A DNA stretch of 64,000 nucleotides from Duganella sp. Leaf126. GTDB taxonomy: Bacteria; Pseudomonadota; Gammaproteobacteria; Burkholderiales; Burkholderiaceae_D. Position numbers and translations under genes: made by a program. Positions 52,357-61,154 of this stretch are shown here, piece by piece (within the stretch, counting starts at the first letter, position 1; each line of letters starts with the position of its first letter). A model generated the notes under the pieces. That model saw only the letters and a program-made list of their open reading frames with translations. It searched no databases and was not told where the DNA came from. The stretch is from positions 205,944 to 269,943 of the forward strand of contig NZ_LMNW01000001.1 of assembly GCF_001423125.1 (NCBI RefSeq), in the 5' to 3' direction.

Positions 52357-53265
52357 TTACTTCGCCTGTTTTTTGATCAGTTTGTCCAGCATGTCGCATT
52401 CTTCCGCCGTCAGGTCGGTCAGCGGCGCACGCACCGGACCACCGTCGTGGCCCACCAGGCGGGCGCCAGCCTTGACGATGCTGACAGCGTATCCGGCCTT
52501 GCGGTTGCGGATTTCCAGGTATGGCAGGAAGAACTCGTCGATCATGCGGTTCTGCTCGGCGTGGTTGTCCGCAGCGACTGCATGATAGAAGTCCATCGCC
52601 AGTTGTGGCATGAAATTGAACACTGCCGACGAGTATACCGGAGTACCGAGCGCCTTGTAGGCTGCGGCATACACTTCGGCCGTCGGCAGGCCGCCGAGGT
52701 AGCTGAAGCGGTCGCCCATCTTGCGCCAGATCGAGACCATCAGTTCGATGTCGCCGATGCCGTCCTTGAAGCCGATCAGGTTCGGGCAACGGTCGGCCAG
52801 CTTGGCCAGCGAATCGGGCGTCAGGCGGCAGTTCGCGCGGTTGTACACGACCACGCCCAGGCTGGTCGCCTTGCAGACTTCGGCCACGTGTTCGATCAGG
52901 CCTTCCTGGCTCGCTTCGGTCAGGTAGTGCGGCAGCAGCAGCAAGCCCTGCGCGCCGGCTTGTTCCGCTTCCCTGGCGTAGGCAGCCGCCACGCGGGTCG
53001 GGCCGCCGACGCCGGCCAGGATCGGCACTTGGCCTTTGCAGGTATCGACGGCGGTCTTGATGATTTCCGGATATTCCTGCGGGGTCAGCGAGAAGAACTC
53101 GCCGGTGCCGCCGGCAGCGAACAGCGCGCTGGCGCCGAACGGCGCCAGCCATTCGAGGCGGTCGATATACGATTTCTTGTTGAAGTTGCCTTGCGCGTCG
53201 AAGTCGGTGATCGGGAACGACAGCAGGCCAGAGGAAAGGGTTTTTTTCAGGTCATTCGGTTGCAT
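52357..53265 (-). CDS. kdgD: 5-dehydro-4-deoxyglucarate dehydratase
   Basis: 302 residues, DHDPS/NAL-family aldolase fold. [14 protein letters not shown] near residue 50, tyrosine in VVVYNRANC near 145 and the Schiff-base lysine in IGFKDGIGD near 171 are conserved. Dehydrates and decarboxylates 5-dehydro-4-deoxyglucarate to 2,5-dioxopentanoate. ATG at 53263-53265 with GGAG upstream; a TTG four codons earlier is less likely. First gene of the lower operon, with a palindromic operator 56-75 bases upstream. Confidence 0.93.
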   Translation of the reverse strand: MQPNDLKKTLSSGLLSFPITDFDAQGNFNKKSYIDRLEWLAPFGASALFAAGGTGEFFSLTPQEYPEIIKTAVDTCKGQVPILAGVGGPTRVAAAYAREAEQAGAQGLLLLPHYLTEASQEGLIEHVAEVCKATSLGVVVYNRANCRLTPDSLAKLADRCPNLIGFKDGIGDIELMVSIWRKMGDRFSYLGGLPTAEVYAAAYKALGTPVYSSAVFNFMPQLAMDFYHAVAADNHAEQNRMIDEFFLPYLEIRNRKAGYAVSIVKAGARLVGHDGGPVRAPLTDLTAEECDMLDKLIKKQAK

Positions 53266-53320
53266 AACAGTCTCCAATGATCGACATCTTGTAGGGAAGG
53301 CTGCAAGTCATCCCGCAGCC

Positions 53321-53340
53321 GTTGTATGACATCGTACAAC
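53321..53340. promoter_or_regulatory. GntR operator upstream of kdgD
   Basis: GTTGTATGAC followed directly by ATCGTACAAC: a 20-base imperfect palindrome whose outer six bases on each side pair perfectly. It lies 56-75 bases upstream of the kdgD start. The ten-base half-site GTTGTATGAC recurs at 54197-54206, just upstream of the adjacent GntR gene. Confidence 0.7.
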
Positions 53341-53419
53341 CATATCTGAACGAGGGCAAGCAATTTTCTGCGCCGGCGGCTGCGGCCGGTGGCGGCGCGC
53401 CCTGCGCGCAGCTGCCGCC

Positions 53420-54184
53420 TCAGGCTTGCGGTGCGATGTCCTCTTGGGCCCGGCGCAAGCGCTCGCGGCTGTTGCTCAGGTGGGTGCGCATGGCCGCGCG
53501 CGCCGCCTCGGCGTCCTGGCGCAGGATGGCGTGGTAGATGTCGTCATGTTCGCGGTTGACCCGTTCCAGGTAGGCGGCCGGGTCGGAATGGGCCAGTTGT
53601 GCCGAGTTCACGCGCGCGCGCGGAATGATGGTGTTGCCCAGGTCGCTGAGAATATCGACGAAATACCGGTTGCCGGTGGCTTGCGCGATCAGCTGGTGGA
53701 ACTGCACATCGGCCTCCACCGAGCCGGGCTGGCCGGCCGAAGTCTGGATACGGGCCAGCGCCTCGCCCAGTTGTTGCATCTGCTCGTCGCTGCGGCGGGT
53801 GGCGGCCAGCCAGGCCGCCTCGGTTTCCAGGCTGATGCGCAGTTCCAGGATGGCCAGCACGTCGCCGATGGTACGGATGGTGTCCGACGCGATGCGCAGG
53901 TTGGCCGGCTGCGGTTCCAGCACGAAAGTGCCGATGCCGTGGCGCGTCTGCACCAGGCCGGCAGCCTGCAGGTGCGAAATCGCTTCGCGCACCACGGTGC
54001 GGCTGACACCGTGCAGGTCCATGATTACCGACTCGGTCGGCAGCTTCTCGCCCGGTTTCAGGGTGCCGGCCTGGATGGCCTGGGTGAAGCTTTCCACCAC
54101 GCCCTGGGCAAGGTTACGGTGCTTCTTGCGCGGCGCTGCGGCAGGCGCGGGAGGTGGAACGGCGGGCGCTGCAGTATGGTTCAT
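53420..54184 (-). CDS. GntR family regulator, FCD (FadR) subgroup
   Basis: 254 residues. A Pro/Ala-rich N-terminus of about 20 residues, a winged helix (NLAQGVVESFTQAIQAGTLKPGEKLPTESVIMDLHGVSRTVVREAI, about 24-69) and an FCD domain with DVQFHQLIAQATGN and later histidines (EHDDIYHAI, MRTHLSN) forming the metal/ligand site. It lies directly upstream of the kdgD operon on the same strand and is probably its regulator through the GTTGTATGAC-type palindrome. Confidence 0.9.
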   Translation of the reverse strand: MNHTAAPAVPPPAPAAAPRKKHRNLAQGVVESFTQAIQAGTLKPGEKLPTESVIMDLHGVSRTVVREAISHLQAAGLVQTRHGIGTFVLEPQPANLRIASDTIRTIGDVLAILELRISLETEAAWLAATRRSDEQMQQLGEALARIQTSAGQPGSVEADVQFHQLIAQATGNRYFVDILSDLGNTIIPRARVNSAQLAHSDPAAYLERVNREHDDIYHAILRQDAEAARAAMRTHLSNSRERLRRAQEDIAPQA

Positions 54185-54196
54185 GATGACCCGATT

Positions 54197-54206
54197 GTTG
54201 TATGAC
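54197..54206. promoter_or_regulatory. Half-site of the kdgD operator at the GntR gene
   Basis: GTTGTATGAC, identical to the left half of the kdgD palindrome, lies 13 bases upstream of the GntR start codon. The right half is only weakly matched (GACTATTG). Suggests autoregulation. Confidence 0.5.
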
Positions 54207-54238
54207 GACTATTGCCATTATCGCCGAAAACCGGGCGG

Positions 54239-55054
54239 TCACACCAGCAGCGCGGCACTCATCGAGGCGGCATCGTCGCGCGACTCGGCCAGGATCTGCC
54301 CGAGCACGGCGTTATCATCGACCAGCCCGGCAGCGCTGTGATTGGCGGCCAGCGCCAGCGGCGACGGCACCGGCGCCAGGTGCTTGGCAAGCAGCAGGGT
54401 GTCGCGCAAGCCCAGTGGTGGCGGCGTCAGCGTGGCGCCCGGCAGCGATACCACGGCCAGGGACACCGGGTCGGGAATCGACAGCTTCTTCATCAGTTCG
54501 CGGGTGATGATTTCCTGGGGCGCACCGCTCCAGTCGGCCGGATCGTCGAGCAGGCCGGGCATGTCGTCGGCGCGGGACAGCAGGTAAAAGCCCCCTGCTT
54601 CGTGGATGATGCCGGCGAACAGCGCGGTGTCGGGATCGGTGGCGGTGAGCCTGGCGGCGATCACATATGCGAGCGCGGCGACATGGGCCGTGTGCTGCCA
54701 CAGTTGTTCGGCCTGGGCGCGCAGTTGCGGGTCGCGGATGCGCGCGCCGAACTGGCGCACCACCATCGAAGCTGCCATCGTGTACAGGTGCCGATAACCG
54801 ACCCGCGCCACGGCAGCGCGCACGCTGGTGATCGGCTTGCCACCGCGGTTGAAGACGGCAGCGTTGGCCAGCGCCACGGTGCGGGCCGCCAGCACCGGTT
54901 CGGCCAGCACGCAGCGCAGCACGTCTTCGGTATCGGCATCGGGATCGGCCAGCATCAGCTGCAGGCGCAGGGCCGCGTTGACGCTGGTCGGGAAAACCAG
55001 TTCGCCGCGCGCGGCTTGCGTCACTATCTGCGAAATCTGGTCAAGTTTAATCAT
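54239..55054 (-). CDS. HDOD domain protein
   Basis: 271 residues. The HDOD domain covers most of the protein: FPTSVNAALRLQLMLADPDADTEDVLRCVLAEPVLAARTVALANAA and the following VRAAVARVGYRHLYTMAAS. HDOD proteins resemble HD hydrolases without the metal site and take part in signalling and gene regulation; here LWQHTAHVAALAYVIA keeps a histidine but no HD pair. No GGDEF or EAL domain is attached, and no signalling gene is adjacent. Confidence 0.85.
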   Translation of the reverse strand: MIKLDQISQIVTQAARGELVFPTSVNAALRLQLMLADPDADTEDVLRCVLAEPVLAARTVALANAAVFNRGGKPITSVRAAVARVGYRHLYTMAASMVVRQFGARIRDPQLRAQAEQLWQHTAHVAALAYVIAARLTATDPDTALFAGIIHEAGGFYLLSRADDMPGLLDDPADWSGAPQEIITRELMKKLSIPDPVSLAVVSLPGATLTPPPLGLRDTLLLAKHLAPVPSPLALAANHSAAGLVDDNAVLGQILAESRDDAASMSAALLV

Positions 55055-55113
55055 GGAAACATTATAGCCTCACGGTCAAGACTGCTTCAACCGCTTTCCC
55101 GTACCGTGAAGGG

Positions 55114-55135
55114 GCCCCGCGCCGGTACACGGGGC
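55114..55135 (-). terminator. Possible terminator after the Ter operon
   Basis: GCCCCG (55114-55119) pairs with CGGGGC (55130-55135), 27 bases beyond the last TerD stop on the minus strand. The U tract is poor, so this is a weak call. Confidence 0.35.
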
Positions 55136-55161
55136 TTTGCTGCAGTACGACCGTTACCCGG

Positions 55162-55743
55162 TTACAGGTGCGCGGAAATTTGCGGCAGCAGGTCGTCGAA
55201 GGTGCGGCCGTTGCCGTTTTCGCCGATCGCGTGCATTTTCCAGGCGCCGTTGTGGCGGTACACCTTGGCCATGATCTGGGCCGAATGCGGCCCCTGCACG
55301 GACAGGTTGAAGCGCGCCACTTCCTGGCCGTTGTTGGCGTCGATCAGGCGACAGTAGGCGTTTTCCACCTGCGAGAAGGTCTGGCCGGTGAAGCTGTTGA
55401 CGGTAAATACCAGGCTTTTCACGCCGGCCGGCACGGCCGTCAGGTCGACATTGATCTGTTCGTCGTCGCCGTCGCCGGCGCCGGTGCGGTTGTCACCGGT
55501 GTGCACCACGCTGCCATCCTTGCTGCGCAGCTGGCGGAACCAGATCACGTCCAGCGGACGGTTGGTGTCGTCGAACATGACCACCGAGGCGTCGAGATCG
55601 ACCGCCTCGCTCTTGCTGCCGAAGCCGAGGAAGCCCTTGGTCTTGATGGCGTCCCAGCCCAGGCCCATGGTGACCTTGCCGAGCGCGCCGCCGCCCTCTT
55701 TTTCCAGATTAATCTTCTGGCCCTTGCTCAAATTGACTGACAT
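55162..55743 (-). CDS. TerD family stress protein
   Basis: 193 residues. TerD fold: MSVNLSKGQKINLEKE, GLGWDA, VDLDASVVMFD, TGDNRTGAGDGDDEQINVDL. The aspartate-rich segments bind calcium in characterised family members. TerD/TerZ proteins belong to a widespread tellurite, oxidative and phage stress response. Here it is the last of three small genes (TerD, AIM24-like, TerD) on the minus strand. AAGGAGG precedes the ATG. Confidence 0.93.
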   Translation of the reverse strand: MSVNLSKGQKINLEKEGGGALGKVTMGLGWDAIKTKGFLGFGSKSEAVDLDASVVMFDDTNRPLDVIWFRQLRSKDGSVVHTGDNRTGAGDGDDEQINVDLTAVPAGVKSLVFTVNSFTGQTFSQVENAYCRLIDANNGQEVARFNLSVQGPHSAQIMAKVYRHNGAWKMHAIGENGNGRTFDDLLPQISAHL

Positions 55744-55768
55744 TGTGTCCTCCTTGTTGGTTGCCCGC

Positions 55769-56464
55769 TCACTGCGCGGGCGTTTGCACCCAGGTCTTGA
55801 ATGCCGTGCTGTTGCGCGAGCAGATCACGATCTTGCCGCTGCCGGAAAAGCGCAGCACCATGCCCTCGCCGCTGGTCTGGCTGTTGACCAGGTTGCCGAG
55901 GAAGCCGCTGCTGGCGCCGGTCGTGACCGAGATCTCGTAGCGTAGGCGGCTGTCCCACGCCACCACGTGCGCGTTGTCGATCACGACATCGCGCCCGGGC
56001 GTCACGTCCAGCTGCGACAGCGAGCCGAAGCCCGACACCGCCACCTGGCCGCTGCCGGCCGTTTCGGTGATGAAAAAGCCGCCGCTCTGGGCGAACAGCG
56101 CATTGCCGAGGCTTTGCGTGCGCACCTTGAGCTCGACCTGCTCGGAAGCGGCCACGAAGGCGCCGTCGCTGAGCATGTACTGCTCGCGGCCGACGTCGAG
56201 GATTTGCACCGCGCCCGGCAGCCGGGGCGACAGCAGGCAATCGCCGTCGCCGCGCACCGCTTCGATGTGCTGCTGGAAGAACGATTCGCCGTTGGCGAAG
56301 CGCCGCATGATGGCAGCGCCGATGCCGCCGGTCATCTTGCCCTTGAGGTCGAGCGCCGCCTCCATCATCACCATCGCATCGGATTCGCAGTAGATCTTTT
56401 CACCGCGCGCCAGCGATACGTGGAGGAAGGGATCGATATCGCCGGTCACTGTAAATCTAGGCAT
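55769..56464 (-). CDS. AIM24/TIGR00266 family protein
   Basis: 231 residues, all-beta protein of the AIM24 family (beta-helix-like fold): FTVTGDIDPFLHVSLARGEKIYCESDAMVMME, RRFANGESFFQQHIEA and the late SGSGKIVICSRNSTAF. Function is unknown; members commonly sit beside TerD genes, as here (19 bases after the upstream TerD, 25 bases before the next). Confidence 0.87.
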   Translation of the reverse strand: MPRFTVTGDIDPFLHVSLARGEKIYCESDAMVMMEAALDLKGKMTGGIGAAIMRRFANGESFFQQHIEAVRGDGDCLLSPRLPGAVQILDVGREQYMLSDGAFVAASEQVELKVRTQSLGNALFAQSGGFFITETAGSGQVAVSGFGSLSQLDVTPGRDVVIDNAHVVAWDSRLRYEISVTTGASSGFLGNLVNSQTSGEGMVLRFSGSGKIVICSRNSTAFKTWVQTPAQ

Positions 56465-56482
56465 GACGCATCCTCTCCCGCG

Positions 56483-57058
56483 TTACACGCTGACGCCGAA
56501 CGAGGCGGCCAGCGGACCGAGGCCGCCCTTGAAGCCCTGCCCGACGGCGCGGAACTTCCACTCGGCGCCGTTGCGATAGACCTCGCCGAAGATCATGGCC
56601 GACTCGGTCGAACCGTCTTCCGACAGGTCGTAGCGGGCGATCTCGGCGCCGCCGCTGGCGTTGACGGTGCGCACATACGCCTTTTGCACCTGGCCGAAAT
56701 TCTGGCGGCGCGCGTCGCCCTCGTGGATGGTCACGCAGATGGCGATGCGCTCGATGCCTGGCGGTACGGCAGCGAGGTCGATGGTGACGGTTTCGTCGTC
56801 GCCGGCGCCGTCGCCGGTGCGGTTGTCGCCGGAGTGGGTAACGGCGCCGTCGGACGACTTGAGGTTGTTATAGAAAATAAAATCGTTGTCGGCGCGGACC
56901 TTGCCGTCGGCCTTGAGCAGGAAGGCCGAGCCATCGAGGTCGAACGGGCTGCCGTCCGTGGTGCGCACGTCCCAGCCGAGGCCGACGACGATTTTCGACA
57001 GGCCTGGGGCTTCCTTGCTCAGATTGACGTTACCGCCTTTTTGCAGACTGATTGCCAT
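56483..57058 (-). CDS. TerD family stress protein
   Basis: 191 residues. [58 protein letters not shown] and [21 protein letters not shown] are the TerD calcium-site motifs. It is a diverged paralogue of the TerD two genes downstream. AAGGAG lies eight bases before the ATG. The first of the TerD-AIM24-TerD set. Confidence 0.93.
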   Translation of the reverse strand: MAISLQKGGNVNLSKEAPGLSKIVVGLGWDVRTTDGSPFDLDGSAFLLKADGKVRADNDFIFYNNLKSSDGAVTHSGDNRTGDGAGDDETVTIDLAAVPPGIERIAICVTIHEGDARRQNFGQVQKAYVRTVNASGGAEIARYDLSEDGSTESAMIFGEVYRNGAEWKFRAVGQGFKGGLGPLAASFGVSV

Positions 57059-57163
57059 GGTAAGACTCCTTAAAAGAACACCGGACGAGGTACTGCTACT
57101 GCAGTGCGCCGTGTCCGTATTTGACGGCGCGCTGTATTCTTGGTTCCTGCTTGTGCCGGACGG

Positions 57164-58219
57164 TTATTTGACCGCGCTCACGCCGGCCGCTTGCTGGCGG
57201 CGGCGGTGGCGGACCGACGACCAGACCGAGGCGGCAATGAAGGCGACGCCGATCAGGCCCGTGAAAATTTCCGGCACATGGAACTTCATGCTGGCCAACA
57301 TGATCACGGCCAGGATGCCGATCGCGTAGTGGGCGCCGTGCTCGAGGTACACGAACTGGTCGAGCGTGCCTTTCTTGACCAGGTACACCGTCATGGAGCG
57401 CACGAACATGGCGCCGATGGCCAGGCCCAGCATGATGATCACGACGTCGGTGGTGATGGCAAACGCGCCGATCACGCCGTCAAAGCTGAACGATGCATCG
57501 AGCACTTCGAGGTACAGGAAGCCGCCGATACCGCCCTTCTTGACCATGTCGCCGACCTCGCTGCCGCCCTCTTCTTCCTTTTCCAGCAGGCTGCTGAGGG
57601 CATCGACACCGACGTACACCAGGATGCCCCACAGGCCCGACACCAGCACCACCAGCTTTTGCGCTTCGGCCACAAAGCTCATGCAGCCCAGTAGCACGGC
57701 CAGCGCGATCATCACGGCAATCGACGAGACCTTGCCGAGCGCACCGAGTTTCTGTTCGAAGTGGCCGAGCCAGTGCACTTCCTTGTCGTCGTCAAACAGG
57801 AAGTTGAGAAACACCAGCAGCAGGAACATGCCGCCGAACGCCGCCACTTCCGCGTGGTGATTGGTCAGGTGCATCGAATAGGTTTTCGGGTCGTTCAGCG
57901 CCAGCGTCCAGACGTCCATGATGCCCATGTCGGCTGCCACCGCGACGATCACCAGCGGGAACAGCAGCCGCATACCGAACACGGCGATGATGATGCCCAG
58001 GCCCAGGAACAGCTTCTGCCAGAATTCGTCCCAGTTCTTCAGCACCGAGGCATTGACCACCGCATTATCGAACGACAGCGACACTTCCATGGCGGCCAGG
58101 ATCAGCGCCACGCCGAACGCCGACAGCGCGGCGCTCCACCCGCCCAGGGTGTAACCCCACCAGCCGGCCAGCGCCAGGCAGATGAAGCTGACCAGGAAGG
58201 AAATTCTGAAATGCTTCAT
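57164..58219 (-). CDS. DUF475 membrane protein (TerC-like)
   Basis: 351 residues with about nine transmembrane segments. DUF475 belongs with the TerC group of integral membrane proteins: SLSFDNAVVNA near residue 48 and SFSFDGVIGAFAIT near 230 are the repeated 'SFDNAV'-like motifs with the acidic residue thought to be involved in metal transport. It starts the TerD-AIM24-TerD-DUF475 group (105 bases upstream of the first TerD) and could deliver or export a metal ion such as Mn or Ca (inference). Confidence 0.88.
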   Translation of the reverse strand: MKHFRISFLVSFICLALAGWWGYTLGGWSAALSAFGVALILAAMEVSLSFDNAVVNASVLKNWDEFWQKLFLGLGIIIAVFGMRLLFPLVIVAVAADMGIMDVWTLALNDPKTYSMHLTNHHAEVAAFGGMFLLLVFLNFLFDDDKEVHWLGHFEQKLGALGKVSSIAVMIALAVLLGCMSFVAEAQKLVVLVSGLWGILVYVGVDALSSLLEKEEEGGSEVGDMVKKGGIGGFLYLEVLDASFSFDGVIGAFAITTDVVIIMLGLAIGAMFVRSMTVYLVKKGTLDQFVYLEHGAHYAIGILAVIMLASMKFHVPEIFTGLIGVAFIAASVWSSVRHRRRQQAAGVSAVK

Positions 58220-58303
58220 TGATTTTTCTCTGAAATAGTAAATAGGGTGAACCGATCTGACGCAGTATAGGGAATGACAACCAATTAAAAAATAGAAGAT
58301 AAT

Positions 58304-58321
58304 TGAAGCATTACTTCGAAA
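58304..58321. promoter_or_regulatory. Dyad in the NhaR/DUF475 divergent region
   Basis: TTGAAG, five bases, CTTC(G)AA form an inverted repeat 17 bases upstream of the NhaR-like start, and AATTGAAG recurs at 58323-58330. LysR regulators bind such interrupted dyads in divergent control regions; binding is inferred. Confidence 0.4.
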
Positions 58322-58338
58322 TAATTGAAGGATTGAGC

Positions 58339-59253
58339 ATGAAGACCAGCGGCTTGAATTACCGTCACCTGTATTTTTTCTGGACTGTGGCCAAGGAAGG
58401 CGGCGTCACCCGTGCGGCCGAGCGGCTCGGGCTGGCCGTGCAAACGATCAGCATGCAGCTGTCGGCGCTGGAGCTGTCGATCGGCAAACAGCTGCTGGAA
58501 CCGCAGGGCCGGCGCCTGGTCCCCACCGAGGCCGGCCGGCTGGCGCTCAGCTATTGCGAGCAGATCTTCCTGCTCGGCGAACAGTTGCAGGACGCGCTCG
58601 ACGAGGCGGAAGCGGGCAAGATGCGGCTGACGGTCGGCATTTCCGATTCGCTGCCCAAGCTGATCGCGTTCCGCCTGCTGCAGGCGACGCAGTCGATGGA
58701 CAAGCAGGTGCGGCTGGTGTGCATGGAAGACGAATTCGAAAGCCTGCTGGCCGACCTGGCGCTGGGCAAGCTCGACGTGGTGCTGACCGACCGCAGCGTG
58801 CGCGCCGGCGGCAGCCTCAAGGTGTTCAGCCACCTGCTGGGCGAAAGCGGGATGAAGCTGTTCGGCGTGCCGCGCCTGGCCGACCAGTACCGCAGCGGTT
58901 TCCCGGCCAGCCTGCACCAGGCGCCGCTGCTGGTTCCCACTCGCAACAACGCGCTGCGCGGGCGCATCGACGCCTGGCTGGTGCAACACCATGTGCGCGC
59001 CGAGATCGTCGGCGAGTTCGAAGACAACGCCATGCTCAACACCTTCGGGCGCAACGGCATGGGCCTGTTCTTCGCGCCGTCGGCGCTGACCCGCGACATC
59101 GAAGACCAGCTCGGCGCCGTACTGGTCGGCGACGCGCCCGAACTGCGCGAACACTTCTACGCCATCTCCAACGACCGCAAGATCCGCCACCCCGCCATCG
59201 AAGCCATTATCTCGGCCGTCCACAGCGGCCTGTTGGCGCCGGGTGCAAGCTAG
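58339..59253 (+). CDS. LysR family regulator, NhaR-like
   Basis: 304 residues. N-terminal winged helix LNYRHLYFFWTVAKEGGVTRAAERLGLAVQTISMQLSALE (residues 5-44) with the NhaR-type 'YRHLYFFW' start, then the two-lobed effector domain. NhaR activates sodium/proton antiporter genes in E. coli; no antiporter gene is in view, and the divergent neighbour is the DUF475 gene, which may be its target. AAGGA precedes the ATG at 58339-58341. The 119-base divergent region contains TTGAAGCATTACTTCGAA (58304-58321), a plausible LysR dyad. Confidence 0.87.
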   Translation: MKTSGLNYRHLYFFWTVAKEGGVTRAAERLGLAVQTISMQLSALELSIGKQLLEPQGRRLVPTEAGRLALSYCEQIFLLGEQLQDALDEAEAGKMRLTVGISDSLPKLIAFRLLQATQSMDKQVRLVCMEDEFESLLADLALGKLDVVLTDRSVRAGGSLKVFSHLLGESGMKLFGVPRLADQYRSGFPASLHQAPLLVPTRNNALRGRIDAWLVQHHVRAEIVGEFEDNAMLNTFGRNGMGLFFAPSALTRDIEDQLGAVLVGDAPELREHFYAISNDRKIRHPAIEAIISAVHSGLLAPGAS

Positions 59254-59323
59254 GAAGTGCTGCTTTTGGTCGCAGTCGTTTAAGATAAGCGTTTTATACG
59301 AAGAAATTCGCCGCTCGGCCCCT

Positions 59324-60661
59324 ATGCAAAATGTTCTGCTTGTCGTGCTCGCCCTGTTCCTGGTCGCGCTCAATGGTTTCTTTGTGGCGGCCGAGTTCGG
59401 TATTGTCACGCTCCGCAAAACCCGGGTCCGGGCCATCGCCAAGACGCAGGGGCTGCGCGGGCGCATCCTCGGCAAGGTGCATGGCGAGCTCGACGCCTAT
59501 CTGTCGGCGTGCCAGCTCGGCATCACGCTGGCGTCGCTGGGGCTGGGCTGGGTCGGCGAGCCGGCCTTTGCCAGCCTGCTCGAACCGCTGCTGACCGCGA
59601 TCGGCATCACCAAGCCCGAGGTGGTGCATGGCATCGCCTTCATCTTCGCCTTCAGCGTGATTTCCTTCCTGCACATCGTGGTGGGCGAGCTGGCGCCGAA
59701 GTCGCTGGCGATCCGCATGCCGGAAGCGATCGGCCTGTGGTGCGCACCGCCGCTGTACGTGTTTTACTGGATCATGTACCCGTTCATCTGGGTGCTAAAC
59801 GCCAGCGCCAACATGGTGCTGCGCATCGCCGGCCTAGCCGGCAAGGGCAGCCACGACAGCCATTACTCGGTCGAGGAACTGAAACTGATCCTGCGCACCA
59901 GCCAGCCCGGCGAGAAATTCAACAAGGACGAGCGCAACATCCTGGCCCACTCGCTCGATTTTTCCGACCTGGCCGTGTCGGACCTGATGCGCCCGATCAA
60001 CGAGGTGATCAGCCTGCACGCGGGCCGCACGCTGGCCGACAACCTCGACACCATGCTGCGCAACCGCTTCAGCCGCTATCCGTATTACGACCGCGACGGC
60101 GAAACCGTGCTCGGCGTGGTGCACCTGAAAGACCTGTTCTTTGCCCAGCAGTCGGGCAAGCCGATCACCGACCTGGTGCCGTTCCTGCGGCCGGTGGAAA
60201 CGCTGTCGGCGCGCACGCCGGCGCTGGAACAGTTCCGCCGCTTCCGCGACGGCGCGCCCCACTTCGCGCTGATCGGCGAAAAAGGCAAGCGCCCGGTCGG
60301 CTTCATCACGCTCGACAATCTGCTCGGCGCGATGGTGGGCGAAATCCACGACGAATTCCGGCTCAACGAAAACGACTGGCTCAAGCAACCGGACGGCACC
60401 CTGATCGGCAAGGCCAGCCTGCCGATCTTCTCGCTCGAACGCACGCTGGGCATCGACATCGAGAACGAGGCGCTGGGCATGGAGGAAGTGGAATCGGTGG
60501 GCGGCCTGATCATGGTGAAGCTGGGCGACATCCCCAAGCAGGGCCAGCGCATCAGCTTCCGCCACTTCGACATCGTGGCGAAAAAAATGAACGGACCGCG
60601 CATCCTGCTGGTCAAAGTGATCCCGAAGGATGATACCGAGGATAACGCGGACCTGGATTAA
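59324..60661 (+). CDS. CNNM/CorC (HlyC/CorC) family membrane protein
   Basis: 445 residues. N-terminal CNNM/DUF21 domain with three to four membrane helices (about 1-160: LVALNGFFVAAEFGIVTLRKTR, GITLASLGLGWVGEPAF, HIVVGELAPKSLAI), then a CBS pair (about 205-335) and a C-terminal CorC_HlyC domain. The family handles magnesium or other divalent cation export or resistance. The family label 'hemolysin' is historical. Start at 59324 chosen from conservation; the frame is open upstream. Confidence 0.93.
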   Translation: MQNVLLVVLALFLVALNGFFVAAEFGIVTLRKTRVRAIAKTQGLRGRILGKVHGELDAYLSACQLGITLASLGLGWVGEPAFASLLEPLLTAIGITKPEVVHGIAFIFAFSVISFLHIVVGELAPKSLAIRMPEAIGLWCAPPLYVFYWIMYPFIWVLNASANMVLRIAGLAGKGSHDSHYSVEELKLILRTSQPGEKFNKDERNILAHSLDFSDLAVSDLMRPINEVISLHAGRTLADNLDTMLRNRFSRYPYYDRDGETVLGVVHLKDLFFAQQSGKPITDLVPFLRPVETLSARTPALEQFRRFRDGAPHFALIGEKGKRPVGFITLDNLLGAMVGEIHDEFRLNENDWLKQPDGTLIGKASLPIFSLERTLGIDIENEALGMEEVESVGGLIMVKLGDIPKQGQRISFRHFDIVAKKMNGPRILLVKVIPKDDTEDNADLD

Positions 60662-60746
60662 GGGAATCTCGTAAAACCTACTGCGCGACCCGCTCGCTAC
60701 GATATTTAGGCCCCCTTAAGCGGCGGCAGACGCTTGCCGGTTCCAG

Positions 60747-61154
60747 CTAGCGGTCGCGGCCGCCACGCCAGATCACCGATGCCATCAAAAAGGCCAGCAG
60801 CGCCCCCGCCGCATACGCGACCAGGTCGCTCCAGCCGAATGCGCTGCCCAGCACCAGGTGCCCCAGCGGATGGGCGCGCACGGCCACGATCCACGGCGCC
60901 TGGTACAACTGGCCGAACTCCACCACCCACGATATCGCCAGCGCCCCGAGCGCCAGCCGCGTGGCGCTCGAGCGGGGGGCGATCACGGCCAGGCCGAAGA
61001 ACACCATCATGGTCCACAGCGCGTCGCCCGGGTACTTGCCCAGCGCGGCAGGAAACAGCCCCGGGTAGCGACGCGAGGCCAGTCCCAGCGCGATCACCGC
61101 CAGCACCAGCATGCCGCAGACGAGCCGGCTGCGCGGCGCGCTGGCGGCGCTCAT
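60747..61154 (-). CDS. DUF2809 membrane protein
   Basis: 135 residues, four hydrophobic segments. The motif RRYPGLFPAALGKYPGDALWTMMVF and SWVVEFGQLYQAPWIVAVR are hallmarks of DUF2809. Function unknown; VanZ-like fold has been proposed for related proteins. Its start overlaps the stop of the AI-2E family gene by four bases. Confidence 0.85.
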   Translation of the reverse strand: MSAASAPRSRLVCGMLVLAVIALGLASRRYPGLFPAALGKYPGDALWTMMVFFGLAVIAPRSSATRLALGALAISWVVEFGQLYQAPWIVAVRAHPLGHLVLGSAFGWSDLVAYAAGALLAFLMASVIWRGGRDR

